Assembly (NCBI GenBank): GCA_013399305.1
Contig: VXAI01000096.1
Span: 2,170,833-2,234,832 of the forward strand
DNA: 64,000 bases
Origin: Rostratula benghalensis
Taxonomy: Eukaryota; Chordata; Aves; Charadriiformes; Rostratulidae
Direction of reading: 5' to 3'
The notes under the pieces were generated by a model, which was not told where the DNA came from, did no database searches, and saw only the letters and a list, made by a program, of their open reading frames with translations. Made by a program: the position numbers and the translations under genes. Below, piece by piece: positions 40,001-55,000 of the stretch. Positions within the stretch are counted from its first letter, which is position 1, and every line of letters starts with the position of its first letter.

Positions 40001-43000
40001 CCTTCTGAAAGACTGTTTAGCTCATCAAAGACGAGCTTAGGGGTTAATTACTTGGCACAGGGAGCAGAAATTTGATAAAGTCTCTTTTGTTTCATAGAGA
40101 AGTGTATAACAAGCACCATAAATGCAGGCCAGAAGAAAAGGTGCACGTCTTTAACAGAGAGTGTAATTAATCATTGAAATAGCTTACCAGGAATCTATTG
40201 CTGGCTGCTTTAAAATCAGGACAGGATGTTTTCCCAGGACAGATTTCTTGTTCAAAAGGAAATGGAGAAAGAAACAGGATTGTTCCTGACTAACTGGCCA
40301 AGATGAACTATGGCAATAGTTTCTCCTGGCTCTATGTAAGAAAAAAGGCTGTGCTAGTGCAGAGGATTACTTCAGAGTTGGTGATTTCTTGGGCAGACTC
40401 AAAATATAAATTTAAAGCTAAAATCTATGCTGAAGGCAGGGAAAGCAACGGCTGTTCCTTTAATTCATGCACAAACCTGTTCCCCAGCTTAATTTATATA
40501 GGCTTTCTTAATATGTTTTTACAGGTCTCTGTGTTATGCTTTTTTTTTTTTTTTTTTTTGGGCTCTAAGAGAACTCTATGGATATGAAGTCTTTGGCTTT
40601 ATTCCAGTTGAAAGAGGGTCTCTGTGAGTGTCACCTGAATAGCTTAGCTCATCGGCAGTTAAAGTAAGACCTAGGACCGGAGAAAAAACAACAATGGAAT
40701 GGCTGTAACAGAAAGAATGGGACTTGAGGGGATTCCCACATGGAGAGGGAAAAAAAAGATACCTATTTTCCCTCCTCCCTGCTCTATTTCCCCCCCCCCC
40801 CCAGACTTTCAAGTAACTGGAATTTCAGAGCTAGGGATTATGGAGCTGGACCAGCACATCTGTCCAGATGCTGTGTCTGGCAGTGGCCAATACCAATATC
40901 AGCAGAGAAAGAAAATGCCTTGATTTTGGAGGGAGGTTTGTGCTGGAGACCTGAGGTAAAGCCATTCTATGGTGACTTTGATGCACTCTTCTTGACCCTC
41001 TTGGACATGGCTAAGTTTAGACATGACAACTGAGGTAATTTCTCTTGGGCCATAGCACATATGGGTGGCAAAGGTTGCTGCCTTTTGGTGAAATAATGTC
41101 TGGGTGCTGTCCCAGCCTCTCCTCCAACAGATGAAATAACACTCGGCATGCACCCTGACACATCAGGAGCTTCTGCTGTGTGACAGAGAAGCCAAACTCT
41201 TTCCTCAGTATTAGGCAGGCCTTTAACCTGTTTGTCTGTCATTGCTTCTGCCTAAAGCCACCTTTTCTTGCAGGATCAGTGCCTCCTTCTGGAAGCAGTC
41301 TGGTGTTTTGCCTTCTATACGTGTGTAAGAGGAGTTTCATGAGCTTTGTGCAACATTTTCTCCTTCCTGCTGCAGTGCGAGCCATAAGACACCGCTGTAG
41401 CCTGCTTGCCCACTAAGCACTGGCCCGGTGTGGGCACCTGGTTTTGGAAAGAGGGCATGTGGCAGTGATCTTCTCTGGCCATTGCCATGGAGTTAAGTTT
41501 CCAGCTTGGCTTCCTGGTGTTTTGTCATGTGCTGATGGGCAGCCAAGTGGACAAACAGGAGGGGAGGAGTGATTTGGTTAATATCAGATCAGGCTCTATG
41601 GAAAGTCCTGGATTCTGAGAACAGAAGTTTCTGGAAAGCACACAAATAAGTAAAACATTCCCAGGAAGTCTGTGAGAGCAGAGAGGTTACCCAGGTTTTC
41701 ATACACATGAAACTCTTGCTTTCCTCATGCCGTTTGCTAGCCTGGGAAGTTAGAACCTCTTGCCACCCTGGCTTGTACCCCTGGAATCTCATCTTCCTTT
41801 CTTTCCCTAGAGTATGTGGGGCATGAAAAGGGGTGCTTCTAGGGAACACAGTGTGAATTTGTGAGCTCTACCCTTACTTTTCCTATTCCTCCCCTCCTCT
41901 TGTTTTTCTTAACCTCGTTTTAATCGCAGAAACGTTGCTGCTGTCTGACTGTAGCACGTGATTGCGTCGTCTCTGGACTTCCACGCAGAACTCTGTAGCC
42001 ACCCATGTGCAGCGAGAATCTCTGCTGTTTCCTCCCAAGCGTCTTGGTGCTGAAAGCTGCCTGACCCTGCTGGTTGGAGCTGTGCAGCTGTGGAGCTTGT
42101 GGTTTGAGTGCTGGCAGACACTGTCCTCACCCTTTCTTTGTGCAGCTGCGGTTCCAAGAAATACAGTGAACTAGAGACCTGGCCGCAGGGAGGGGGAGGT
42201 AATACCAAGAACCTGTCAGAACATGATTGTGTGCTTGGCGGGGGGGTGGTGGTGGTGGTGGTGGGGAACTGGAGTTGTGGGTGGAAGGCTGAGGCAGAGG
42301 CTCATGGGAAGCTGGAGGTGTTTGCAAAGTTTTGCATTTATTTTGCTCAATGGAGAAGATGGAGGGGAGGTGGGGGGAACCCCCCAAATAAATTACAGTG
42401 TGAACTTAGGGTGAATCTGGCAGTGAAGCAAGACTTCCTGGAATTGCAAGGTGAGAGCAGGCTGTGAATGGCTTGGCTAAGAGACAAAAGCTTGAGAACC
42501 TCTGAGTGCTGGAAATCAAGTAGCATGGGAAGCAAATATTTGTGTCCCCTGTATATGGAACCATAGGCAATAGGTCTCTTCTAGTCCTTGAAAGCTCTTC
42601 CTTTGCTAGTCAGGACCCATCTCCCTCCCAAGGGAGGGAGAAATCCACATTTTACCCTGTGGATTTTTAAATTTACTACTGACAAAACATAGAAGGTCTA
42701 GATGCCTCCTTCCCCACCCTGTTTTGTGCTAAACAACAGAATTTAGGTCCCTGAAAACCCATCACTTGATGTCTGCTGCTTGTGCCACATTTAGCTGAGT
42801 GCAATGTAAAACCCCTTCCAGATGCTTTGCTTTGCACCTAGCTTGCCACCCTTAGGAATGCATAGGTTTCAGAGGTGGTTCATGCTCTTGACACCCACTT
42901 GAAGCTTTATTTGCTCAAAATCCTGTAAAATAGGGTAGAAGGGGAAGTTCATTAACTATTACTGTGCAATGGGGAGGGGGGGTTCAATGTGCGGAGAGAC

Positions 43001-46000
43001 TGGGATTTAGTCACACTAGTAAATTTGTGAGCTGGCCCTGTTCCTAAGCCTAGCCTGCTGTCCTGACTGCGGTGCTCTCTGCCTGTAAGAGATGACAAAA
43101 AGGCCCTGGAGCTACTGGTGTGGCTGGTGTGCAGCTGTTGGGGCAGTTTTTAGCCATATGTAAGGTCTGCTCCAGGAGACAGCGGTGGCTGCTGAGCTCG
43201 CTTTCCATCTATTGAATGAAATGTGCCATCTGCCCCTGCAAGCAGATGTCAACAGCTCTGAGTCCTGGGGCCTGCCCAAGCCATGGCCAGGCCTCTCCTT
43301 CCCTATTTTGCTGGGGGAAGGAGCTTCTTGTCCAGGCTAGGGGAGGAAAGGTCTTCAAAATGTTCCATTTCTCAACTCTGACACAAATATCACACTTACA
43401 CCCACATCTGTGCACAGGCTCCAGGACAAAAGTGGTTCTGCTGATACCTGTAGCACTGGTTAGCAGGATTTTAGTGCAGGCTGTGTCATTACTGACAATA
43501 ATAACACATACTGTAAGCAATAACCTGAATTTTAGTAACTCCACAGGTGAGCATTCATCCCATGCAGTGGTTAGCACGCTGTAGCTAAATCTGGAATTGG
43601 GTCACCTTTCTAACATACTTTTATAAATTATTATTTTACTTGCTCCTTAATGCAGCACTTTAGATTTACTTTAAAAAAAAAAAATCACAGTTTTTAGCTA
43701 CAAAAGTAAACCCAAAAAGATTATTCAAGAGCAGCCAAGCACTGTTTGTTTAGATGATATGGGAATCTCTTTATGGTCTTTGTGCCACCTTCTTACCTGC
43801 AGGAGGCTGGCTTCCCTCACACAACTGCACACCTGCCTGTTCCTCACCAGAGTTTGAGGAGCCCATTTCCACAATCTAAAGTGGTATCAGTAGGAGAGGT
43901 GGGGATGAGGCTTCTGAAGCACTGGGTTCCATGCTTTGTCATAGTCCTTCGTGAGTTTGGACTGGTCACTGTTTTACAGTTGCTCATCTGGGAAATGGGA
44001 ATTGAGAAGATAAATGTGTTAGAGGTACTGAAGCGCTCAGCACGTTGCAGGGACGAGGCACCTGAGCAAGCCAAGTCATTTTCCTGTATTTAGGGACTAT
44101 AAAGACACAATGATTGTCAGCCCTTTGTTTTATCCAAAATAGCATTTTTCTGTAGTGACGGATATTTCCCTCTCTGATGTAGTGAATCCTGTAAACGGTG
44201 TGAAAGTAAACCCTTTTTAACGGCCTGCCATTTCATTTTAGAGTGCCAGCTCATGCAGAACTTACCTAATGTATTCCAAAGGTTAATGACCTAGGCTGCC
44301 AAAGTGTTCTCCCTTATTTCCCAGGGGATTTTTTTTTTTATTTCATCTCACAACCTTTAGAGCTGGTGATCAAACTGATGGTTAAGATGGCTTTTAGTGA
44401 TGATGGCATTATATTAGCAGGCATTTGTGCCCTGGATCTGTTCCATCTGAGGTGTGGGGTATCCTACACAAAAAAGACCACAGCCTTTGGCCATCTGTGG
44501 TTGTCCCAGTTTCTCTGTGTCTGGGACTGGCATCTCTTTTTAGCACCTTCTGCCTCTTTTTTTGTTCTTCCCCAGTGGTGACTCTATTCAGATTCTTGTC
44601 CAGAGGTAGGGAGTGCCTGTCTTGCAGGCCTGTATTTTGTAGTCTTTGTATGAAAGATGCGTGGCCAGAAATAGTTCATCTCCCAAGATGAGATTTGAAA
44701 GTGGTTCTGCAAAGTGCTGTCATTTATTATTAATCAATTTCCCGTGGTGACATCTTAGAGATGATGGTGGGCTTGGAGAAGAACAGGCTTTGGCTGGATC
44801 ACTTGCTAAAACATGAAAAATACTAAGAATCTGAAGAATACTCTTTCAAAACAATTTTGGGTAACTTAATCATTCATGATTTCTGAAAAGGAAATCTTGA
44901 GGCAGTGGCAGTGGGCTGGCTGGACATACTTTGTATCGTGGTTGCTGGGGTTTCCTGATTCTTTGGCAGATGTTGGGGAAATGTAGTTTTCACATGAAAG
45001 TTCTTAAGTGACATGGTATCACAGCCAGTTAAAACAGAATTACAAAATGTCTTATTCCAATGCTTTATTTTTTTGTCTTCTTGCTTTTAATACATTTTAA
45101 TTCACAAATTTAATTCAACATTAAATAATCTGTACTAGTAATTTTTTTTCCTAATTTGCCAGTTAGACTACATCTTCTGTTTTGCTTGCCAATTGAATTT
45201 ATTTTCATAATTACTGAACTTTTTGATTGTAGCAAGATACTAAAGTCTGGATAAGGATATAGGTTTTTTTTTAGGCTGTCGCATTATTTTTATTTCCTTT
45301 AATTTTGAACTATTGTGAGAAATGTGTATTGGGAGAGAACTAGCCTTTGCCTCAGTAAGAAGTAGATGAAATAACCAAGACAATAAGGCAAGGGGATCAG
45401 GAAGTGGGATATAAAGCCTAAGTAATACTAACATCTCTTTTTTTAATATACATGTGGTAAAACCTGGAATCAGTCACATTTAAATAGGCGCTTTGGCAAG
45501 CACTCTAAAAATACTTTCACTGTGGAATGTGTAAAGTAGAAGTTCCATTAAACACTCCAAGCTTGAAATTATTAATGATAAACCTTATGGAAGTTAATAA
45601 ATGGTGACAATAGTTCTACTGTGTGGAAGTTACATTTGGACATTTGTAATCACTAATTTGTGCTACTCTGTCATCGGCCCTGGAGACAGATGATTCTTCT
45701 GAGTTACTCTAGAGATTTCCTGGAAATATTTGTAAGTGACCAGAAATGGCTGGTATTTAAGAATCATTTAATGGCCAAACAGACTATTTATTTGGGTAGC
45801 TCTTCTGTGGCCTTGGAATCATCAGCACCTGCTTCCCCAAAACAGCTGTGGTTACAGTCTCCATCTGTCTCCAATGCAGAAGTGTTTTCAAACTGATTTG
45901 TCTGGAGCTGTTAGCTGGAAGGCAAGAGCCCGTTTCCCACAAAAGTGGGTAGATAAGGTGTTTATTTTTCCCTGTTGTTACGTGGACGCTGGTAGTCCTC

Positions 46001-49000
46001 TAATGGTTTCCCACAGTCCTGTAGGGAGCCTGTAAGAATATTTTCCTCCATAATTGTCTAGGAAAGGAATCCCAGAGACGCAATGTGATTTTGGAGGCTG
46101 TTTAGCACAACTTCCTTATGAGTGTGGTGCCAATGGACATGGTAACCAAGGTGGGGCATTGTGGTGTGGCTCCTCATGCCTGGCTGAGGCCAGTTTAGGT
46201 ATTGGTTACCAAACTGAACTCTGCAGTGAAGACACACCTCTGAGAGAGCTTCTCAGAACAGTGCCCTCCAACCTGTGGGCTGCTTCTGGTTCCCTCTTGG
46301 GCTTTTGGGTATGCACACCACAGAGCTCATTGCTGAGGAGCACTCAGCTGTGGAAGGCAGAGGGAGAAGCACCACGGCTATTGTCATCGAGTGTCTGGTG
46401 GGTGAAGGCACAGATGATTCTGGCTCTTTCTAGCTCAACAACTGGAGAAGATTTGAGAGAAGACAATAAAAACAGTTGAAGGTGCTTGTTGCTAAAAAGC
46501 CCCTGAAGCCCTCAAAAGGCACTGGCTGTGAAAGGGAGCCTGAAGCAAGTTGAGGAGCCTTTGTCTCCCAAAAGGCTTGTTGAACCCGGGCTACTGGAAA
46601 AGCAGCCAAGCGGAACACAGCTGAGTTGAAAGTGGCAAAGGCTCAAAAAAAGCTGATCTGAAGAAGTAGTAATGTTACTAGAGGAAATACAGTGTGTTTA
46701 TACACTCAAATAAACCAAATCTTTCCTTTTTACTTATGCTTTCAGGCTCTTTCAGCAGGAGGAATCAGCAGGTGAAGGGTTCTGTTAAAATGGAGCGGTT
46801 TGAAGCTGCCCAGCTCTGGGACAATGTTGAAATGTGCCTGTTGCCCCATCCCAGCCTGGGAAGTAGGGCAAGCTTCACTTTTGTTCTCTAAGCACTGGTT
46901 GTGTGGTTGCAGGCAGGGGCACAGTACTTCAATATGTTTAAAAGCAGTCCAGTTCTTGTGGGAAACCTCAGAAAATACCGTCTGACAAAACATCCCATGT
47001 CTCGGGTGCTCTGCTCGTGGGGATGTTTAGGTGAAGCTCATCTCCCCTAATGCTTTATTTTTATACCTGTTTGCATCCTTCCTCCCTACTTACTGCAGGT
47101 ACAAATTGGCCTAGCATGAGCAACGAATATCTTCATAATAACTACAGCTTTGCATAAGGCATCTCTTACCCCACACCAGTTAAAGTGATATATCCAAGGA
47201 AGGGCTTATTCCCTTAGGCACAAGCACAGACAGTTTACGCTCCTGAAAAAGGCCATTACTGAAGAGAAGCCGATGTGCCTGACAGGGCATGCTGCTTTTA
47301 AATATTCCTGCTTGTGCCAAGAACATGCAAGGTTCCTCGTAAAAATGGAAGACTGGTAATTTTCCTGGTAATATCTTTTTATTGCTGGCAAAATCAAGCC
47401 AATTATTTTTTGTAAATTTTGTTGAGCTTTCTGGATTTAGGAGTGAGATGCAAGAGCACACCTCTCAAGTGAAATAACCTCGCTGTCGTGAAGTGCCTTG
47501 GGCAGTAAGGACCTGTTTCTGTTCTGTTGTACCATGGAAGTGCTAGGATTTCCAGGGAGATGTGAGCACCTGCTGAACCTGCTGATGGGACTCAAGGTGT
47601 TTACAAAGTTCCTGTCTTAAATGTGTCTCCAGTGACTTGCAAGGGATGTTTCTGCTGCTGTCTGAGAGAGGCACATGTGTGCTTTCTCTTGTAGCTAGTT
47701 GCTAATTTTCACAAACCTTATGTATATGTTTGAGCCCTCTCCTGCTGTGTTGGATTTTCTATGTGAAGGGCTTTAAAACAGGAGATTTATGGGAGGAAAG
47801 AGGTGGTGATGGCAGAGACACAGACAGATTGAGGATGGATGAAAATCTTTTCCATGTGACTTTATACCAACAAAATGTAGGAGGAGTCTACAATCTGAAA
47901 TCCATGCAGAGAGCTGATTGTTTGGATCATATAATCATTCCTTGCTTTTGCTTTTCATCTTTAGGTTGGATTGTTGGTATAGCTTCTGCTAGGAGCTGTA
48001 CCTCTGCCTCCAGATTACATACCATACTGAGACAGTGTAGAAATCTTGAATTTTGAACCTTACAAATTCTGAAAGCTGGAATTCTTGGAGTAAATAAAAT
48101 GGTATTGCAGAAGATAATGCGCTCCAGCTGTTTGGTTATTGTTTTTCCCAACTGTGCTAGGAGATTTCAGAGGATCTGTGGTAAATTGTATCCTGAGGAT
48201 TTGGTTGCTAATCAAAGCACCCTGTGGGGGAGATGGAGCTGCAGTGAATTCAAGCACACCAGTTCCATTGCTGCCATCTGTGTCTTTAAAATTAGCAATA
48301 AAAAATACATTTCATTGGGCTACACAATCAAGAAGTTCAAACTCAGACTACAAAGGTGTGAGTCAAAACAGCTCCCTTAGAAACCTTTTTTCTTGGTGTG
48401 TTTTTTTGTTTGTTTGTTTTTGTTTTTTCTTTTTGTGTGTGTGTGTGTGTTTATTAGGATCTTGTCTCTTTAGTTGTGGAGGAAGAATCTCAGAAATGTG
48501 AGAAGAATTCAGGCCTCTGCTTCCCATTTCCCATCCCTCGTCCTGTGATCCTGGAGATTGGCTGTGGCTCTGGAGCAATTGCTCTGAGTCTGTTACACCA
48601 GCTGCCACAGGTGAGCTTTTTTTCCAGTGTTCATGGTACAATAGGTGTCCATGTTACAGGACAGTCCCACTCTCTTGTCTCCACTGAGATTTCACAGACA
48701 AATTGCTTTGCTTTGTGGAACTTCAGCATTAAAGGTCTCTCACAGTCAGGCTCCATATGTTTGTGCTAGGTAGAAGGGGGGATGTTTAGGACTTGCTCTC
48801 CCCAGCCTTCTGCAGGAGTATTTGAGAATTAGTGGAAGAAGCAAATGGGCTCATTCTTCAGTTGTCACAGCTCACTATTAGTCACCTTAGCCTGAAGCAC
48901 CGGTGGGTGTTGGTTTAAGTCAAATTTATGGGGCAGTCATCTCTAAAAATCACCTTGCTATGAATAGATCTTTTTTTCTCTAGGAGACTGAAGACTAAAT

Positions 49001-52000
49001 TAATGCAGAGAAGGGATTGCCACAGAAGTGTCCGTACTTGGGATCAATATGACAAGCACATGTCATACTGCCACAGCTGCCAAACCGCTTTTTTGAAGTT
49101 CTTTTGTTTATTAATAACAACCCACACCTTTTGAACAGAGTCAAAAGAGCAGGAAGGGGACTGGATCTGGGTGACCTTCTTGCCCCTGATTATTCTGGCA
49201 TATAACGTGCTTACTGAGGTCCTGTTGGTAAACAGGCAGAGAAATGAATCCAACATCTCCTCACGTGTAGTGAAGGGAAAAATAGTCCCCTTTCCACTGA
49301 ATTGCAGACCAGCCCGGTCCTTGTGAATGAGAACTGCTGTGGCCACCCCTTCTCTTGTACAAGTACGAGACTTGCTGTGTAAGAATTAGAGGTTGATGCC
49401 TGTGTTCTTCCTCCCAGTGACCTGATATGGTTAATACTTGAGCTTCGTGAACTTCAGACTATAATTACTCTGATTTCCTGATCTGTACTTCATGCTCTTT
49501 TCCTTGCCTGTTAAGTTAAAGAGCTGTGTCAGTCTGTCCCTGTAACTGAGAAGTTCTTTCCCAGCTGACTTAACACAAAATGCTGTGCCCAGAGAAATAA
49601 GGAGCCTTGATTGATTAGAGTTAGTGGTAGTTACACTGACAGCTATGCAGAGTTTACATTCTGTATGATCTCTTTTGGGGCAGAACTTGGCACTGGGGTA
49701 ACTGAGAAAACAAATACCAACTTATAGATTGAGCTGTGTCCTTCACCTTCATGTGTGCAGGTGCTAGGCTCAGGCTGTCCCTCTAGGAATGATGGCTGGT
49801 GACACCACCATCTCCAAATGCAAAGTAGTTTCTTTGAGCATACCTTCTCTGTCTAAATACTTACCAACATCTGTGTTTAAAAAGACATTAAGCAAAACAA
49901 AAACAAGTCAGGCCTTTGCCTGCACTTTTCCCAAGGTGGAATGGAAGGTCAAACAACTCTGTAACTGTGTAGTCTTGTCTCTTAGTGTGACACGGGAGGA
50001 CTCACAGATACTTGACATGCAGTCGAGTTTGCACCGTCAATACGCACAGTGAATGTGGTGTAAGGACTGTAGTGGAGTAACTAGGCAAAAGGTGTCTGCA
50101 TAGCAGATGGAGAATGCCAGAACCTCTCTGCAAGCAGTTATGTTAATGCTGGGAGGGATTCTGTCCCTATTAGAGAGGAGAAGCCTAGGACCTGATCTTC
50201 CTTTAACTTGTGTTTGCCCCAGACTAGCCAGAGCGTTGAGTGTGACACTACTAGGAGCTGTGAATGTATCAGGTGATGTGAGTTCGTGTGACTCCATTGT
50301 CAGCTGAGTTAGCTCAGTCAGAAGATATTTTGATAGGTGGCTGGCAGCGGTGCAGAGTGCCTTCTGTCATGCTAGTGGTGTTACTAGAAGTGATTCATCA
50401 TCCCATCAGTGCCCTGACCTGCATTCTTCATGAGCTATTCCTTTTAGTAGCCCAGAGTGAGCAGTCGATTGCCAGATCTTTTCTTGTGTGTCCCTTTTGG
50501 CAGAGCATGTCTGCTCAGGAACTTTGATGTTGTAATACTTGTTGTTTTTCCTGTCCCAGAGCCAGGTGATAGCCGTGGATAAAGAGAAGGCTGCTGTGGA
50601 TCTCACCAGGGAGAATGCACATAGGTACAACATACTACCCTTTTTTTGTAAATTTTTGTTTGGGAAAGACCAAGAGTAGTCCTCAACACTTCGGCATATG
50701 GTTCATATTTAATGCCACTGAAACCCAGGCAATGTTTCCTTGGTTTCCCTGGGTTGAGCTCCTAAAGCATGTAAGAATTCAGAAAAAAAAATGCTTCTAT
50801 TTGCCAGAGCATTTTTTTCTTTTGACTTGTGAATGCATTTTGCAAGGACAGTAGGCTGAATAAAACAATAGTACTTAAATGCTATCTGTCTTTCAAGGGT
50901 TTTGAAAGTGTTCCATGGTAACTGCTCTTATCCCTTTCTGTGAACTTGGGAAGCTCAAGGCAGCAGGTAATAAGAATGTGTATGTCTCTTAGGAGGTTAA
51001 GGACAAGTAGAACCTGAACCTTTCTCTCTCTGTGGCTCCATATATCATTATTGCTGTGCTTGTTTCTGACATCGCTCCACTATATACAAGCTTGCACACT
51101 GATATAGCACCTTCTCTCTGATGTGTTATCCTTCAGCACCCTCCTTGCAGTTTGGGTTTGATGAGAGCGGTGCTGCTGGGTCCCATGCTGTTTGCACCTC
51201 TGTGCTGGGGCAGGATGTTCAGAGCTGCTGAATCATAGAATAGTTGGGGTTGGAAAGGACCTTTGAAGGTCATCTAGTCCAGCCCCCCTGCAAGGAGTCA
51301 AGCAAGTTCCTGAAGTCAGAACAGCTCTGCATCAGGTTGACCTTGTCCTTCTAGTGGCACCACTTCCTCAACTGATTCTTCCTACTCAAGGTTATTCTGG
51401 ACTGTCATTAACATGGTGAATACCAGAGCTAGAATCTCAGTATGGGTTTGAGTCCAGGATCCCAGTCTGTGTAGATGCTATAAAAGGTCCATAGTTCTAG
51501 TATGTATTATATCCTCAGAAACCACCAGGCCCTAGGCATTAATTGGAGCAGTCCTGATAACAAATCCTATTGCTACTTCTTACAGAGTCTAGTGCAGTTG
51601 TGAGTCTTAAGTGGTGCTCCTTAACTGACACTTCTGTCTACAGGGCTCACATACCCCTTTTTTCCCCCCAAGTTGCTGCCAGCATTTGGTCTACAGAGAT
51701 GAGCAACTTTTGTTTCTGGCTGCACTGAGCTGCATCTCTTTACTTCTTGCAACTTGGCCCCAGTTCTTATGTGAGTCTGAAGTGATGTGTAGGAATAAGC
51801 CCTTCCCAAACTTGCCACCCTTTGTCCCCTAGTCCACTTGTAGGGAGCAGGAAGCAGAGATTACCTTCTGATGTGTCAGCATCAAACCAAGTTCTGTTGC
51901 AATTTTTCATAGATAAAATAAAAGCAGGCCAGATATTTGCCTCCTTGGTAGAGTATGGCTCTGGCATCTGGAAAAAATAGTCTTGTTATTAATATTGCTT

Positions 52001-55000
52001 GTTGGCTCAAGAGTGGCTGGGGGAGTGTAAACGCAGCACCAGAGAACCTCATGTCTCTTTGTGGATATTTCCATTGTGCCCTTGAGATCTTGTCCATGGC
52101 ACGGTGCCCTGTAGCTCTTGGGAGAGAAGCCAGTAGGGTGAGCTGTGTCATGGCTTGACCGAAGCCAGCTTGGTTCTTGCCTTCTCTTCAGAGCTCCCTT
52201 ATCAGAGCTGTGTTCTCTACATGCTTAGGTGAGTCTTACTGTCACTCAGCGTGCCGTCACACTGCAGACAGATGCAGGAATCCCTCCCTTTATTGCTGTC
52301 TGTGTATGCTGACAGGGCAGTACCATAGGCTCTCAGCAAAGGCAAGGAGGACTTGGGCATAAGGCCTTTGTCACAGCTCTATGAACCCCATAGGGTAGCT
52401 CTTAGGTGTTACACTGAAGAGTTGGGAGAAAAACTCTGCCACTGGTGGTGGGTTTCTCTTGACAGGAGGTTCTCAAGATTCCTAACGTTTAAGGGGATGA
52501 CCGTCTCAACTGTTTTGCTCTGGCAGGGAGCCTGTTCTGTAGTCAGCTGAGTGCAAGGGACAGATCATGCCAGGTTGTGACAGGTCAGAGCACCATGCAG
52601 TGACAGTCTGGCAGTCTCCAGGCTGTTCTACCTTGGATTAGTGCAGTGAGTCACACCAGAATCTTGGCCAAGATTTCTCCCTAAGAAATACCAATGTGTT
52701 TATAGACCTGATTCTTAAAAATAGCAAGGCAGCGTGCTTGCTTGCTTGTCACAGGTAAAGGGGAGACCTTTGTGTCTTCTAGTGCCTGCAGGGGATCTGC
52801 TGGTGTGAGCACCCCGGGGATGTCTGGGTGCAGATGAAAGGCACTGACCGTAACATGTGTTTCCCAATTAATGTGCACAGGGATAGGAGAAAGATCATGA
52901 GTTAGAAACCAGCATCTGAGAGAACCTCGTGTGTATCTTCAGTACCTGATGCTGTACACTCTGTGCATGAGCTGTTCCAAAAGGAGTCCATTTTCCTCGC
53001 GCTGTGTCTGGCACAGGCATTTTGCTGCCTGCATGTGCTGGCCTCCTGGTAGCATGCAGTAGCATCTCATCACCTTGACATTGGCACGTGAGATGAGATC
53101 CAAAGGTGCCTAGAAAATAGGCTCAGATGCCAGAACACTATTGAGATCCAAATTGTCAAGGAGGCTGGAGAAAAATGTGGCAAGTGTGTGAGCATGTTGT
53201 CTCCACTTACAATAGCAGGTTTAAATATTTGAAGCAGGTGATTTTGATGTGTGTGTTGTGACATCTCTTTTGTTTATCTTTTTGTTTGTTTGTTTTGGTG
53301 TTTTGTTTTTTGCAGGGATAGTGAGCTTACTAGGGGCAGGCCTTGGAGATGTAGGTAATATGCTGCAGGGTGGGGGAATACTGCTATATATATGGCAAGG
53401 GGTGATACAGAACAGTTTTGGGTGCACAGGAGCTGCTCCCTGGAATCACCACGGGCACACAGTATGCTCTTTGCTTTGAGTTTTGTTTCTCAGGCAAAGA
53501 GCAGATCCTGAACTTCCCCTGTGGCTTGAGAGGAATCCAGCTGCAGCCAGTGGGGTGGGATATACGTGTATCAGATAAGAGATGTGACTTTTAGTGATCT
53601 GTTTATAGAATGTGCTGTTCATGAATTCACACAAACATCACTCAAGATCTTTCTTTTGTTTTTCTCTTTTTGCATCTGGAATTCTATAGGCTGCAACTCC
53701 AGGACAGGATCCATGTCCTCCACCATGATGTTTCATACGGTAACTCTTTTCACTGTTATGATCCCTTTTGTTTGTCTTCCTTTTTGCTGTGATGGGGAGG
53801 CAGGTGTGAGAGACAACCAAGGGGCCCCTTTGGGATGCAGGGGTCAAAGGGGTGTTGCAGTTAATAGAGAAAAAGGTCAGCAAGAAATGAACCAGAAAAG
53901 CTTTTCCTGCCAGAGATTTGCAGGCCAGACGATAAGCTGAGAGAAGTCCCTGACTACATCACAAGGTGAATTGTTCCTGGTGTTAGGTTTCTAAAGGTTG
54001 TGTATGAGCTGGTAGTCCTGGTGCTCTCCTGCATTACTGGGGAGAGGCAAATACATACACGGGGTAATTCATTCCATGCTGACATGAACACATTACATAA
54101 ACATGTATGTGCCTGTCTCTGTTGATGTTAGAGGGAGCCCAGATATTTAGGTGAGATTAAATGCTCAGTCTTGTCTTATTCACCTGAAATTAGATGAGCT
54201 AAACCAGGGAAGGATACCTGTTGTCTTCCCTGGCTGAAACCAGTTAAAACTGCCATTTGGTGAGGCTTACCCAGTTAGGTAGATATGTGCTCAGGTGGTT
54301 TGGAGCCAGATGCTCCAGCATTGCAGATCCATTAGTGCACCTTTCTTAAATTACTGTTTATGCTCACCTCTTTGAGGTCTGTCTGCATGGTCTTCTGTCT
54401 GCCAATCTGAGTTTGTGCTGCCCGTATTCCAAACAGCTTCAGTCCAAAAGCCATGTAGCTGTACTGGCATTGCATCTGCATGGCTAAGCCCTGTGCCAAG
54501 GGGCTGGCCTGAGGACAGTGACACACACACACAGAGTTATGTGATGTCTGATTCAGGGTGGTAGTGTCAGTCCAGACAGGAGCACGAGTGTAGCGAGCTA
54601 AACCTTGTCTGCAGAAGAGCAAACATTAGATGATTGATACTGCTGGAAGGGCCTGGCTCTTGCTTGTTAGAGGTCCTTCTGCAGCTCTGATAAGAGGAAG
54701 AATCTGCATCCTGACAGCTAATGGTCCTTGTGGGCTCTCCCAAGTTCCAGTTGTTGCTTTAGATCCAGATGGGTACAGATCTCCTGGGCAGTCGGTGTCC
54801 TGTGCTTTGTAACATGTTCCACTAAGTGGGGCTGTCGGTATTAAAAAATTGTACTTTGCCTGTGCTGAGCTTTGTGTCACTCTTGCATTTGAGGTGGGGG
54901 AGTGAGGAGGGCAGGCTGTCCCAAAAAGAAATGGAGTAAAATTTTATCAGGGAAAGGTGGAGCCAAACACACGTGGGCATGTGTCTGGAGAGGCAGTTTC

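Larger units (their letters stand above)
34455..48457. other. 14-kb HEMK1 intron, no nested gene recognised
   Basis: Largest intron of the gene, lying between the FIPRPETE exon and the SAM-motif exon. It holds several dispersed repeats and simple-sequence tracts, listed separately. Open frames on either strand are below about 155 codons and show no known domain. Confidence 0.55.

Noticed and set aside
42108..42467. 119-codon plus-strand frame with Gly/Val repeats
   Set aside because: Produced by the (GGT)n microsatellite, and frames are open on both strands.
49044..49346. 100-codon minus-strand frame in a HEMK1 intron
   Set aside because: Reads somewhat protein-like, but I recognise no family, no splice pattern and no neighbours to support it.
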